A DNA stretch of 64,000 bases from Xanthostigma xanthostigma (GCA_963575645.1 OY754464.1:9362001-9426000); one strand, 5' to 3'; shown: positions 24,668 to 34,937, counted from the first letter of the stretch. Notes: generated by a model not told the origin, from the letters alone. A program made the numbers and translations.

Positions 24668-25086
24668 AGGCCGCTGCACACGAGGCTAGAAACGCTGCTA
24701 GATTTGCCTACTAGTTTTGTAGAATTTTCTTGATTGCTGTTGTGCTTCACACGAGACTTCTTATCAAGCTAGTTTTGTGGATAAATCTGGTGGTTCAAAT
24801 ATAAACACAGAGCAAAACTTGTCTGTTGTCTAATTCTGAGCAGAATGACGCCATTTTGGTTTGTGGGCGTTTGTTCAAGTCGCCCATGGGACAAGATACT
24901 GCTTCCTGATTGGTTCTTGCTCATACCTAGCAGCGGACCTAGCAAGAAAATAGCCCCTGTTCTAATTTTAAAACCTATCTTGGGAGCTAGCAGGCGAGCC
25001 CGCAGTGACAACATTTCCAGCTTCTTACCCAGCCTACCGGCCAGCAGAAGTCCAAGCAGTGTTACTAGCCTCGTGTGCAGCGACCT
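24668..25086 (+). mobile_element. PIF/Harbinger-like MITE, complete
   Basis: TAA duplication (24665-24667, 25087-25089) around TIRs AGGCCGCTGCACACGAGGCT / AGGTCGCTGCACACGAGGCT. Internal GTGGGCGTTTGTTCAAGTCG is shared with four other copies. Overlapping frames at 24769-25182 (minus) and 24845-25129 (plus) are readings of the MITE. Confidence 0.85.
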
Positions 25087-25089
25087 TAA

Positions 25090-25791
25090 TACCGTTTCAA
25101 TGTTGAATAGGCATGATGACAGATTTTGAAATCCCGTTCTATAATGTAGGTACACGCGTCTACAATTTCTGAAAAAGGACATTTATTTCCGTAATAAACT
25201 AAATTTTAACGCAAATCATTGAACTTTTTTTTCTACTTTGAATTAAGCGCAAAAACGCTCGTAGGTGTCATGGCGTCCGCTTGTGATGTCACGCCTAAGT
25301 GACAACTGATATTAGATGTTGTATTTATGGGTGTGGAACTGTGGTGCAGAGGTATTTCGTAGAAAGGTATGTAAATTTACTTAATGATACGATTTATATT
25401 AAATATTTTCTTAAAAGTAAACATTTAGTAGTAAAAATAGTATTAGCTGCGAGTTAATTCTAACCTCAAAAATAACCTGACATCAGTATTATAAAATATG
25501 TCACAAAACCACGAATAAACAACAAATCAACTAATTAAATGATGCAGAAGTGAATGATCGCAACAAAAATTCAAGCGACACGGTGATTATTTACTTCAAG
25601 CGTTTATTATTCTGTTTGATTTAAGAAGACGTGACGTCATTCGGTGTTTCAGTCAACATGGCCGATATTGCAGTATTTTATACACTGGGTCCTATGAACA
25701 TTATATTTTTCTCTAAAACCATTTATACTCTTGATTCTTTTATTACTGTCATCGTGCCTATTACAGGGTAAAATTTAGGTGCGGGGCGGTA
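25090..25791. other. Unassigned DNA
   Basis: Contains a perfect TGACGTCA (CRE/ATF-type) octamer at 25632-25639, a few bases upstream of an ATGGCC-started 36-codon frame (from 25657), and AAGGTATGT, a possible splice donor, near 25366. None of this suffices to call a gene. Confidence 0.35.
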
Positions 25792-25810
25792 TTTAGTTAC
25801 CAGAATTTCG

Positions 25811-26005
25811 TTAGATAGATAGATAAAGATCTTTATTTAGTTGGTACAAATGTACATAAATAGCGTCAACACAAAACAATTAATTATAAAAATTCGTCCA
25901 ATCTGTAGTGAGCCTTAGTTAATAAATATTTTTTTTAAATTCTTCCTAAACTTTTGTTTGGAATTTGGATCAGTTATTTCAGTAGGTATATCTTATTGTG
26001 TATTC
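25811..26005 (-). mobile_element. LINE 3' end, jockey-like
   Basis: On the minus strand: EITDPNSKQKFRKNLKK, 3' UTR and an AATAAAGATCTTTATCTA tail ending in TCTA repeats, the same 3' end as the LINE at 47086-48060. An imperfect ~20-bp direct repeat (ATTTAGTTAC.AGAAT.TCG) flanks it, as expected of target-primed insertion. 5'-truncated. Confidence 0.85.
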
Positions 26006-26042
26006 TTAGTTGACAGGGCGAAATTTAGTTACTAGAATGTCG

Positions 26043-26393
26043 CCTATTTTTCACATCTGCCAGGCGTCCCACGATGGCGCACGTTTTTTATTGATTACAG
26101 AACATGTTTTGACATTTGTGGTCTTACACTGTAAAGGGATGTGTGAGTGAGAGAGTTTATAGCGGAACCAGACGAAATATCGTGCACTCGTGCGTCGATT
26201 GAGGTGTTGTGGGGCAGTCGTCGGCCTAGGTGTCGCTGTTGGCACAACCCCATGTTGTATTATAACACTTGATAAATTGAACATTAATTTTATTAAATAA
26301 TATAATTGTATAAAAATGTTACATATACGAGGCAAGTTTGTCATTAGATCAATATGAAACCTAGAAACATTCAACGTGTACGGTTTTCGATGA
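26043..26393. other. Unassigned DNA
   Basis: No gene supported. A 130-codon minus frame (26051-26443) runs into the adjacent repeat and lacks motifs. Confidence 0.4.
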
Positions 26394-26408
26394 ATTTGGT
26401 TAGTTAGC

Positions 26409-26723
26409 CAATAAATAAAATTATCGACCAATTTTTCAGACAAATATAATATATTAACAAAAAATAATAATTAATACATTGACGTTTCGGTCCGGTTTGG
26501 ATCTTCTTCAGAACTGATCTAAAAAATATAAAAATAATTAATAATTAATTTCTAATTTAATTAATTTCCATTAATTAAAAATATTCTCTTCAAGTTTTTA
26601 AATTATAATCAAAAATTGAAAAAATATTAATGTATTAATTATTATTTTTTGTTAATATATTTGTCTGAAAAATTAGTCGATAGTTTTATTTATTGAAGAA
26701 TTCTAATCAGATGTTAATTAAAG
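26409..26723 (-). mobile_element. Possible Penelope-like end F3c with hammerhead-like motif
   Basis: Flanked by a perfect 15-bp direct repeat ATTTGGTTAGTTAGC (26394-26408, 26724-26738), a length typical of target-primed retroposition. It contains inverted copies of a terminal sequence (AATAAATAAAATTATCGACC at the left; its complement at the right). The left arm, read on the minus strand (26511 down to about 26475), has CTGAAGA, AGATCC-AAACC-GGACC, GAAAC, the order of a hammerhead ribozyme core. Penelope-like elements carry such motifs in their terminal repeats. No reverse transcriptase is present. Confidence 0.55.
26478..26511 (-). ncRNA. Hammerhead-ribozyme-like core motif
   Basis: The order CUGANGA (26511-26505), a 5-bp helix GAUCC/GGACC with one A-C mismatch, then GAAAC (26488-26484) fits the conserved hammerhead core. 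One extra A precedes the helix. In copies F3a and F3b the left strand is GGUCC or GGUUC. After GAAAC a 2-bp helix AC/GU would leave GUA as the cleavage triplet. Helix I pairing is weak here. Activity is unproven. Confidence 0.4.
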
Positions 26724-26738
26724 ATTTGGTTAGTTAGC

Positions 26739-27084
26739 GTCTATGAAAGAGTTGTGGAACATACAATTTCAAATTTAGTTTTAGATAGATATAAATATTA
26801 CAAGGATTTGACTTCAAGAGAGGATCACATTTTGAAAATCATGTCGAGACCAAAAAGTTGGCTTATGAAAAAAATTCCGATAAATTAAAAAAAAAATAAC
26901 GTTGACCATTTTAATATTTGTAAAATTGTACATGCGCTGATTGTTTTTTGAAGTGCATTACAGAAAATCGTTCCATATAAAATGCAACAGAGACCGTGTG
27001 GGAGTTTCGTATATGTATTTTATATGTGGCATGATTATCATAACAAGAAAACTCCATGTATACCTAAATGAAATTCACTGCATA
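26739..27084. other. Unassigned DNA
   Basis: Nothing recognised. The open frame 26941-27195 runs into repeat A1. Confidence 0.4.
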
Positions 27085-27297
27085 TTAATTTTAGACGAAT
27101 TTGTAGATTGCCATCGTTTTGTCGTCGACTTAGGTTGCAAAATTGGTCTCCACGAAAAGCACTTTTATTTTAACGCAATAACATATAGTCTATGAAGACC
27201 CATTCTAAACATTAGTGAAGAAAATTTTGAAATCGGATCAGTGGTTTCGGAGATTACCTCCTACATCCAAACTTTACCCCTTTATAATATTAGATAG
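27085..27297 (+). repeat. Dispersed repeat A1, partial copy
   Basis: Reverse-orientation match to 7310-7520 (TTTCGGAGATTACCTCCTAC, GTGGAGACCAATTTTGCAAC complement), ending TTTATAATATTAGATAGAT. Confidence 0.65.
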
Positions 27298-27329
27298 ATA
27301 ATAATACCAAAGGCTGATTAAAAATGCTA

Positions 27330-27477
27330 GTGTAGCAAGCATTGTTACATTAACTCTCTATCTCTCTTTTTTAATAATAACAACATTCATTTTTCCACCG
27401 TAGCTAAGCCAAACTAATTTTGGCAATATTAAAAAAAAGAGAGAGAGAGAGAGTTAATGTAACAATGCTTGCTACAC
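27330..27477. mobile_element. TA-flanked MITE (148 bp)
   Basis: TA (27328-27329, 27478-27479) brackets ~30-bp perfect TIRs starting GTGTAGCAAGCATTGTTACA. The right TIR continues into a GA microsatellite (27436-27451) matched by CTCTCTATCTCTC in the left. TA plus TIR suggests a Tc1/mariner-type derivative. Confidence 0.85.
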
Positions 27478-27479
27478 TA

Positions 27480-27858
27480 GGTCACGTTCTTGTCTCCGAG
27501 AGGACAGTTAGACCCGCAAACAGGGATTTGTTTATATTATAGAAAGTTGTAATTTGACTTAATGCACTGATGCATTAAAATACAGTGTACCTATATATAC
27601 TTTAATATTAAAGTCAAAATAATGCGTAGAAAAGCCAAACCATCGGTGATTATTATTATGTTTGATGGCACCGCACATTGGGCCGAATATTGTATATTTT
27701 TCTTACATAATATATTATGCCTGATGATTTCATTTTTTTTAAATAATTAACCTAATGAAGCTTCTCCTATAGAAACTTTCGAAATGTCGACTACACATTT
27801 TTTGATCTGTGACTCACTGTAATCAGCAAATAAAACAAAAAATGTGCGCAAAGGTATA
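27480..27858. other. Unassigned DNA with one Harbinger-like TIR word
   Basis: CACCGCACATTGGGCC near 27670 matches the TIR of 20339-20911, perhaps a solo end. Otherwise nothing recognised. Confidence 0.4.
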
Positions 27859-27860
27859 TA

Positions 27861-28408
27861 CAGTGTAACTTCTTTATAACGAATCTCAAGGAACCAAGCA
27901 TTTTTTTTTGTTATATGGAGGGAAGAATGAAAAATAACCAAATTTTACCTAATTAACTTATTCCAAACACATAGATACAGTTTGTTAACTTTGGCCGACG
28001 TATTTTGCTATGCCAATATTTTTTTTTTTTATTTTAAAAGGAGCGAATCGGCTTCTATGGCCATTATCGCGTAATATGCCAATATTTGTTTTTTATTGTA
28101 TCTTATGCATGTCTTGGGATGTGGTGGAATCATCTTCATTAAACAATAGGAATTTTTCGATAAGTTTGACGGCATCAAGTTCTTGTTGAATAGTTGGTGA
28201 TGGTTCAGAATCGTCCTCTTTACGTCTGTAATTATTTACTGACGCCTAAATATGAACCTATATATTTATTCGTAATAGAGAATGGCTGTTGCGCTATAAA
28301 GAGGGTATTAATGTATGAGTTTTAAGGTAAAGCAACCAAATTGTAAACAATTCTACGTTATAGGGAGTTTGTCGTTATAACGAAGGACGTTATTGAAAGG
28401 TTACACTG
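27861..28408 (-). mobile_element. pogo/Tigger-like element, internally deleted
   Basis: TIRs CAGTGTAACTTCTTTATAACG / CAGTGTAACCTTTCAATAACG. TA precedes the left end (27859-27860) and TT follows the right. The minus strand retains a transposase tail at about 28099-28238. Related elements: 30319-30925 and 58551-58987. Confidence 0.8.
28099..28238 (-). pseudogene. pogo/Tigger-like transposase C-terminal tail
   Basis: The minus-strand reading runs NNYRRKEDDSEPSP, TIQQELDAVKLIEKFLLFNE, DDSTTSQDMHKI and stops soon after. This is the acidic, helical tail following the DDE domain in Tigger/CENP-B-like transposases; catalytic residues are absent. The paralogue at 30494-30703 matches over this whole stretch. 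The preceding region is deleted, leaving only this tail near one TIR. Confidence 0.65.
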
Positions 28409-28649
28409 TTCCTAAATTCTATTATTTATCTGAGATACAATTCACCTAGAAAATGTCAGAACGCTGTCAATGTTTGTTCGACCCGCGGTCCACTGTGCTA
28501 CGCGGTGCTTAGACGCAACACAAACTGTATATACATTAACAGATAAAGAGATTTTCAGATGCACTACTTAACCTATGTAGGTGCAAGTTAGTGTACCTAC
28601 AATATGTAGGTATACATAAGTATTATATTATGTAGAGCCCGATATCTAA

Positions 28650-29924
28650 AGCCGGCGCTACACGATGCTATGAACGTTGACCCGAACGTTCTATCGAGCG
28701 TTGGATCGAGCGCTGGACAGAACGTTTGAGTCAACTGAGTTCGACAGTCGGTGTGCCAAAGTACTTGCTACACGGTGTGTCGAATGTTTGAAATCTTGAA
28801 TTGAGAAAAGTTGGTACAAACGTTTGTCAACAAATACAAAAAAAAAACGTTACTTCAATATAATTTAAGATAAATAATACAAAATACAATAAATAAAATA
28901 TTAAATTAACTTGTAATTATTATAGTTAGTACTTTAATAAAATATAGCGCAAAAAGTAATGGATTTTGTACGGGAAGCTTATGTTTCTAAATATCATATA
29001 TATTAATACGTTAAGGTTAAGATGTTTGCCTCCCTTTTTAGAAAAAACCACACAATTTCTCCACATAAATTACATATCATTTTACAGATAATTGCTTGCT
29101 CTACTGACATCGACAACTAAAAAATTTATTATTGCTTTTGTTTTTGTAAATTAATTAAAATACAGCAACGCTGAACAACGTCTGCCATCTGACGGCTTTA
29201 ATTTTGAAACAACGTCAACACTTCGATCTGTCATCTGACCTTCATATTGTAATACAACAGACACAATACTGCATACTGCCATCTGACGGCTTTAATTTTG
29301 AAACAGCGAGCAACGCTGAACAGCGTCACAGCAATGCTGCATGATGCCATCTGACGGCTTAGCTCAACGTTTTTGCTACTTGCGCCTCTATATGACAATT
29401 TTAGTAAAATATTTCTTCGATCTGTCATCTGAACTTCATATTGTAATACAATAAAAAGAAGAACGTTATTAGCAGTGTGCAAAATTAGAAACGAATTGAA
29501 TACCTGCAATCATATTTAAAAAATAATTTTGTAAAGTGATAATTATTATACTTATTTAGTGCGAATAATTCGCACAGGTCACACTAGAAAAATGATAATG
29601 TAATAAACTTACCTGTTTAAAACACAAAAAAATCAGAACAAATCCTTTTTTAAAGTATAAACACTCAAATAGTATTTAGCAATACACTACAAGTTGACAT
29701 AATATTCGATCGAATCGTGTAGCCGTACATCAAAGCATAAGAATGTTTTCCTTCGAACGTTGGAGGCTTCCTTTGACTCGGGTCAAGAATACCGACAACA
29801 GCAGGAACATGGTCAAACGCGAACGTTGGGCGCTGTACATTGGAAGCTCGTATGTTCGACCGTCGGCCATACGATGCGACGAACGTACGTTGTACGGTGT
29901 TGGTAGCATCGTGTAGCGCCGGCA
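28650..29924. mobile_element. PIF/Harbinger-like element with nested Helitron
   Basis: TAA duplication (28647-28649, 29925-29927) around TIRs (A/T)GCCGGCGCTACACGATGCTA. Without the Helitron H2 at 28994-29587 the element is about 680 bp. Its insides have CGAACGTT-type words and no transposase. A 122-codon minus frame (29665-30033) runs across the TIR and out of the element, so it is probably accidental. Confidence 0.8.
28994..29587 (+). mobile_element. Non-autonomous Helitron, copy H2
   Basis: Starts A|TCATATATATTAATACG and ends with hairpin GTGCGAA-TAA-TTCGCAC, AGGTCACA and CTAG; the next base is A rather than T. Nested inside 28650-29924 without target duplication. Very similar to H4 (48413-49005) along its length. 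The frame at 29231-29509 is not a gene. Confidence 0.85.
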
Positions 29925-29927
29925 TAA

Positions 29928-30316
29928 GCAGTGTGCAGAACGAAGAGGTAGACGCGTTTGCTACCGACGAGCGGTAGAGCGAGGCCAGAGGAGTAGATCG
30001 AAGGGAGAGCAGTCGTGTTTGTGTAGCGATCAAAGGAGATCTGGGAATTGAAATCTGCAGGGAATATATAATATAAGTAACATCTAGAGCGCTGATGGCA
30101 ACCGATTCACTGTTAGGTAGGTGGTGTTGTAATCCTAAGGGTGATTCGCCTGCTAGTACTTACCTCGCGCGTCTACCGTTTTGGGGTTGGACAAACTGTT
30201 TATAAACAGTTACGCAAATCAATTTATCGATTCGGTGTGTTCAAAAAATATTGCAAATGGATTTAATTTTTATGATTTCGTAACCTTCAGACAGGATGGA
30301 TTCCTATTGTTCTAAC
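29928..30316. other. Unassigned, partly GC-richer DNA
   Basis: 29935-30050 is locally GC- and CpG-rich. No gene element is supported. Confidence 0.4.
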
Positions 30317-30318
30317 TA

Positions 30319-30925
30319 CAGTGTAAACTCTTTATAACGTCTTTCCGTTATATCGAAAAACGCCCTATAACGTCGAAATTTTTACGATTTGGTTGGTTTA
30401 CCTTAAAACCTATACATTAATACCCTCTTTATAACGCAACAGCCATTCTCTATTACGAAGAAATATGTTCATATTTAGGCGTCAGCAAATGTTTACAGAC
30501 ATAAAGAGGACCATTCTGAACCATCACCATCTATTCAACAAGCACTTGATGACGCCAAACTTATCGAAAAATTCCTATTATTTAATGAAGATTATTCCAC
30601 CACATCCCAAGGCATGCATAAGATACTTAAAATACAAAACAAATATTGGCATAGCGAAAAACGTCAGGCTTTAACAAACTGTAGGTATATGTGTTTGGAA
30701 TAAATTAATTTTGTGAAAATTGGTTATTTTTCTTTCTTCCCTCCATATAACGAAAATTCTTTATAACGAAAAAAATGTTCGGTCCCTTAAAATTCGTTAT
30801 AAAGAGATTATACAGTACATTGAAGATTATTGTTAATTTGGTTGTTTTTCTTTCTTCACTCCATATAACGGTAACTCTCTATAACGATAAAAAATGCTCT
30901 GTTTCGTTATAAAGAGTTTACACTG
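30319..30925 (+). mobile_element. pogo/Tigger-like element with transposase tail
   Basis: TA duplication (30317-30318, 30926-30927) and TIRs CAGTGTAAACTCTTTATAACG. Near the right end the subterminal CCCTCCATATAACG...CTTTATAACG block is duplicated (30737-30803 and 30854-30910). Confidence 0.85.
30494..30703 (+). pseudogene. pogo/Tigger-like transposase C-terminal tail
   Basis: The reading YRHKEDHSEPSPSIQQALDD continues AKLIEKFLLFNEDYSTTSQ, then NKYWHSEKRQALTN, and stops at 30701-30703. It matches the copy at 28099-28238. Such tails follow the DDE catalytic core of pogo/Tigger transposases; the core and the N-terminal DNA-binding domain are missing. A different frame across the same DNA (30465-30674) is a shadow. 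Confidence 0.65.
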
Positions 30926-30927
30926 TA

Positions 30928-31460
30928 TATTGTCTGTTAGGGCGTCGATTCGGATATCAGTTTTTTAATTGATTTTTTTTTAGGATTAGAAATTACAATC
31001 TCGATCTCGCAATTTTACACAAAGGAAGGTCATAGGGCTATGTGCAAGGAGGGGAGTTACAAAATTTTCGATGCGAGCGTTTGTGGTGAGCACTAGGGGA
31101 AACTTCAATCTCAAATTTTCCGTATGTCAGTGAGCAATGTTTATTAAAAGTGAAAATAGTTATAATTTTATGAAGTTATTTAATTACAAAGAAAACATGG
31201 GCAAAACTAAGCGATCTGGAAACGCTTGCTGTATTCCGGGCTGTTGCGCTGATGGCAATTTAAGTAAAATAAAGACCATATTGGCGCCATAATTTGACGT
31301 TCCGCTGTCAGTGTAAACAAATTAATTATTTATATATTGTACGTCATTATTGATAAATAAATAATTATCACATGCTATTTATATAATGCTTTACAATCTG
31401 AATTTTATGGTATACCTATATAAAATTAACATCCTAAACATTTCCACAAAATCACAAAAG
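30928..31460. other. Unassigned DNA
   Basis: Mostly featureless. It holds the small THAP-like frame at 31197-31292. Near it, CCATATTGGCGCCATAATTTGACGTT-type sequence resembles insect gene-proximal DNA, but this is an impression only. Confidence 0.35.
31197..31292 (+). CDS. Speculative short frame with THAP-like Cys pair
   Basis: AAAACATGG gives a strong start context. The product MGKTKRSGNACCIPGCCADG continues NLSKIKTILAP and stops after 31 codons. C-C-x-x-x-C near the N-terminus resembles the first zinc-binding Cys pair of a THAP domain, which binds DNA. A possible donor GTAAAA at 31264 could make it a first exon. No later THAP residues were found nearby. Could equally be chance. Confidence 0.2.
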   Translation: MGKTKRSGNACCIPGCCADGNLSKIKTILAP

Positions 31461-31765
31461 GTGCAAATTTGAGGAAACATTTAGTATGATACACAATTTG
31501 TCAAAATTGCACTTTCGTGCGAATACTGGAACTTGTTAAAAAAAATTAAAAAAGAGTTAAAAAACTGCGTCTCATCAGATTTTTGCTTATATCTTGTCAA
31601 AATTCAATCGCGAAAGGGTGCAAATTTAAGGGAACATTTATATAAGTATGATACACAATCTGCCAAAATTGCACCTTCGTGAGATGACTGGAATTTGTTA
31701 AAAAAGAGTTAAAAAACTGTTTTTCATTAGTTTTGTGTTTGTATATCTTGTCAAATTCAATACCT
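31461..31765 (+). repeat. Tandem dimer, 157-bp period
   Basis: GTGCAAATTT at 31461 and 31618 starts two diverged units sharing GAACATTT..AGTATGATACACAAT, AAAATTGCAC and AAAAGAGTTAAAAAACTG. Confidence 0.85.
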
Positions 31766-32425
31766 ATTGTAATCACGGAAAAGTCAAAAGATCTTCTAAT
31801 TTTCGAATTAGTGGAAACACTTCGTCATTTTACTGGTCTACATAGCACAAGTAACGAAAAAATCCGAAATTTATTAATTTCTAATTCTAAGTGGAAACTC
31901 GCTGTTACTCGTTTTTCCATGATGCTACAACTCGTAATATATTAGCTGCATTCACGTTCTAAATATATTAACTACTATTTTTTTTTGAGGATAGCGATAT
32001 GTGATACTCATTTAGTAGAGTAAGTTTTTTATTATTTTTTAGTCCACCGCAAAGTGGCCAATTTTGTGTCCCCCATTATATAAGTGAAGAGTGTAAAATT
32101 TAACCCATCCTTGATAATGCAGCATAGCTTCTTTGTACAAAATGTTGCGACTTGCTAGGTGTTATAAAGGAGTTTAGATACTTCACCTTTCATATAAGTA
32201 AAGTATAATAAGATATTGATTTATTTATTGATGCTAGGTAATTATTTTGTGACTTTCAAGTTTAAAGCTATGTATTTATAGCAGTAGGTACTTCAGATAC
32301 ACTCGTTTGTGAGCCATGCTCATGACAGGATCAAATTGTGATTTTGAAAATAAAATTGCGTCAAAAATATCTTTGTGGCACGATAGTCGGAACAAATCCG
32401 TTTATTTTTTATATACTATACTCGT
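31766..32425. other. Unassigned DNA
   Basis: No gene or repeat end recognised. Confidence 0.4.
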
Positions 32426-32805
32426 ACTAGCGGTGGGTCCCGATTTCATCCGGGTGCGATAGATATCATTCTGCAAAATGTATTTTTTTTGCGGCCCGGG
32501 CGGCGTCTGAACTAATATAGCTTTGAGCAAAGTCTACCAGATTAATAGCGTCTGAACTGATAGCTTTGAGCGAATTCTGACAGATGTCGTTACATGGTAC
32601 TAAAACAGTTTTTTTTGTTTACTTCTGAACTAATAGCTCTGAGAAAATTCTATCAGATGCTACTAAAACAGTTTTTTTCACAAAACACCGTAATTTTGAA
32701 CACAATATTTAATAAAAACTATCCTATAGCGTAAGTTGCCCCAAACAAGACACATTTACAACATTTCATTAAAATCGGTTCAATGGTTTCGGAGATTAGC
32801 GCGGA
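32426..32805 (-). repeat. Dispersed repeat A1, copy joined to Helitron
   Basis: ACTAGCGGTGGGTCCCGAT..CATCCGGGTGCGATAG end, and tandem (C)TGAACTAATAGCTTTGAG words as in 7035-7535. The sequence switches to Helitron sequence at 32806 within GGAGATTAGCGCGGA. Confidence 0.65.
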
Positions 32806-33325
32806 TCTCCACATAAATTATATATCATTTTACAGATAATTGCTTGCTCTACTGACATCGACAACTAAAAAATTTATTATTGCTTTTGTTTTTGTAAATT
32901 AATTAAAATACAGCAACGCTGAACAACGTCTGCCATCTGACGACTTTAATTTTGAAACAACGTCAACACTTCGATCTGTCATCTGACCTTCATATTGTAA
33001 TACAACAGACACAATACTGACGGCTTTAGTTTTGAAACAGCGAGCAACGCTGAACAACGTCACAGCAATGCTGAATGATGCCATCTGACGGCTTAGCTCA
33101 ACGCTTTTGCTACTTGCGCCTCTATATGAAAATTTTAGTAAAATATTTCTTCAATCTGTCATCTGAGCTTTATATTATAATACCTACAACAAAAAGAAGA
33201 ACGTTATAAGCAGTGTGCAAAATTAGAAACGAATTGAATACCTGCAATCATATTTAAAAAATAATTTTGTAAAGTGATAATTATTATACTTATTTAGTGC
33301 GAATAATTCGCACCGGTCACTCTAG
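32806..33325 (+). mobile_element. Helitron copy H3, 5' end replaced
   Basis: Shares the interior and the 3' end of H2 and H4: hairpin GTGCGAA-TAA-TTCGCAC, then CCGGTCACT and CTAG followed by T. The ~70 bp at the 5' end, including TC, are absent; repeat A1 abuts directly at TCTCCACATAAATTATAT. Confidence 0.8.
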
Positions 33326-34155
33326 TAGTATATGATTTGTATTCAGGTGTAGTATATTATTTATATTAATTCGGAACTGAGTAGAACTAAACAAATGAGG
33401 TGCTTTATACAGACATCTAGTTCAAATCTGGATTTGAACCGACACTGTTGCATATGTGGGATATATGTGAGATCACAGACAAGTCTAACAAGAATAAGTC
33501 GGGATCAGTACAATCAGATTGATTGATACCGTTGCAGTGTATCGCCCGTCGACCGCGTCGTATACAGATAACAATGCGGCTGTAAGCTCTTTTTCTGCTT
33601 TATAATGATACTGCATACATACGAGGGTAAGTCAATAATAGGTCATATGCATGAAACTCCAAATTGGTTTAAATTTTTATTTAGAAATATATTTTAGTCC
33701 CTGATCATATCGTAACGGTTATTTTATTAATCTAATCACAGAAAAAAATACAAAATATAATAAAAAAGAAATGTAGAAACACGCGCTATTTTCGAATTTT
33801 CAAAACGCAACGTGACGTCAGAGTATATATTAATAACAGTTTCCATGACAACTGTGTCGTCGAATTTCCGTGTATTACACTCCATGTGGCTAAGAGCTGG
33901 CTACGGAGAAAATGGGTGACTCGGTGCAGAACTGAAAATTTGCAGAATAATAGGAGATAGTACAAGTAAGTAGGGAAAAAGTTGCCAGAACGCTAGGCGG
34001 AAGATTAAGAGCCGCCAGAAGGCGCTAATGTTGCGAAAAATCAGTGCACTTCTGGCAATTTCTATACGTATTCTGTAATTCAAAACTAGATTATATATTA
34101 TACATTATATAGTTATAAGGGCATACTGAAAATTCAAACATGATATAATAATTAC
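33326..34155. other. Unassigned DNA
   Basis: No gene supported. A perfect TGACGTCA octamer at about 33811 may be chance. Confidence 0.4.
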
Positions 34156-34320
34156 ATTCGACAAATATTCAAAATTATTAATGTCATTTTGATAGAAATA
34201 AAATTAATCGTCATATATTTTCATTAATAAAATTACGTTGTTATAACAATGTAATTTTATTAATTTATTTAATTTTATTTCTATCAAAATGACATTAATA
34301 ATTTTGAATATTTGTCGAAT
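34156..34320. repeat. Palindrome (52-bp arms)
   Basis: ATTCGACAAATATTCAAAAT at the left and its complement at the right end pair near-perfectly over about 52 bp, with further TTAATAAAATTAC pairing inside. Confidence 0.85.
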
Positions 34321-34334
34321 ATTTCGGACTACCC

Positions 34335-34430
34335 TGCTTTAAATTACAGTCGAGTACGCGATTTTCAAGTTATTATTGTTATTTTAGTTTTGTTGAGTTG
34401 CGAGTTTGTAGTTTTTCAACAGACTGTACA
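34335..34430 (+). repeat. Dispersed repeat R2, copy a
   Basis: CCTGCTTTAAATTACAGTCG to CAACAGACTGTA recurs at 63903-64000 with few mismatches. The right end of the other copy lies outside the window. Confidence 0.8.
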
Positions 34431-34583
34431 AGAGCAAGCCCGCATTCGCATCTAACTTCCGAGCCTTTTAGATTCGTGGCGCGTATTATACATCTCAGAT
34501 AAATTCCAAGCACAATGAAATGTTTTTATTTGATATTTTAATTACGCTGACTTAAATTACACCCATTAGAATAGTATAGGTAT

Positions 34584-34917
34584 TAGAGCTGTAACAAACC
34601 GTATGTATTCGTCACTGAGTAACGGGTACATTGTCTGACTCGAATCGTTACTTACAAATTAATTTCGTTACTCGCTTTTGTCGTATCCATGTCAGTTCGA
34701 CTCGTTTGATGCGTTTATACGTTATACGAACGAAGTCATACAGTATCACGTATGCGACGCGCCTCGATGCGATGGTACATGCTTGATGCTGTTAGTACAC
34801 GATTGTATGTCGTATGAAAAGTAACGAGTAACGTAACGATACGAAAGTAACGGGTACTGGTTCTTTAAGTAACGAATACATACGGGTACACAATTTCTCG
34901 TTACTTTTACAGCTCTA
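34584..34917. mobile_element. hAT-like MITE
   Basis: TIRs TAGAGCTGTAACAAAC / TAGAGCTGTAAAAGTA. Target duplication ATAGGTAT / ATTGGTAT matches at 7 of 8. Same family as 42460-43087, whose duplication is perfect. Rich in CGTTACT words. Confidence 0.85.
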
Positions 34918-34937
34918 ATTGGTATGTCCATTTAAAT

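Noticed and set aside
24769-25182. 137-codon minus frame and 94-codon plus frame
   Set aside because: Both lie almost wholly within the TAA-flanked MITE, and similar readings appear at 5951-6277.
25632-25770. CRE-like TGACGTCA plus ATGGCC-started 36-codon frame as a promoter and gene start
   Set aside because: Octamers of this kind occur by chance, a second is at 33811, and the peptide has no recognisable feature.
29665-30033. 122-codon minus-strand frame
   Set aside because: It crosses the TIR of the Harbinger-like element into flanking DNA; no motif, and its composition follows the repeat words.
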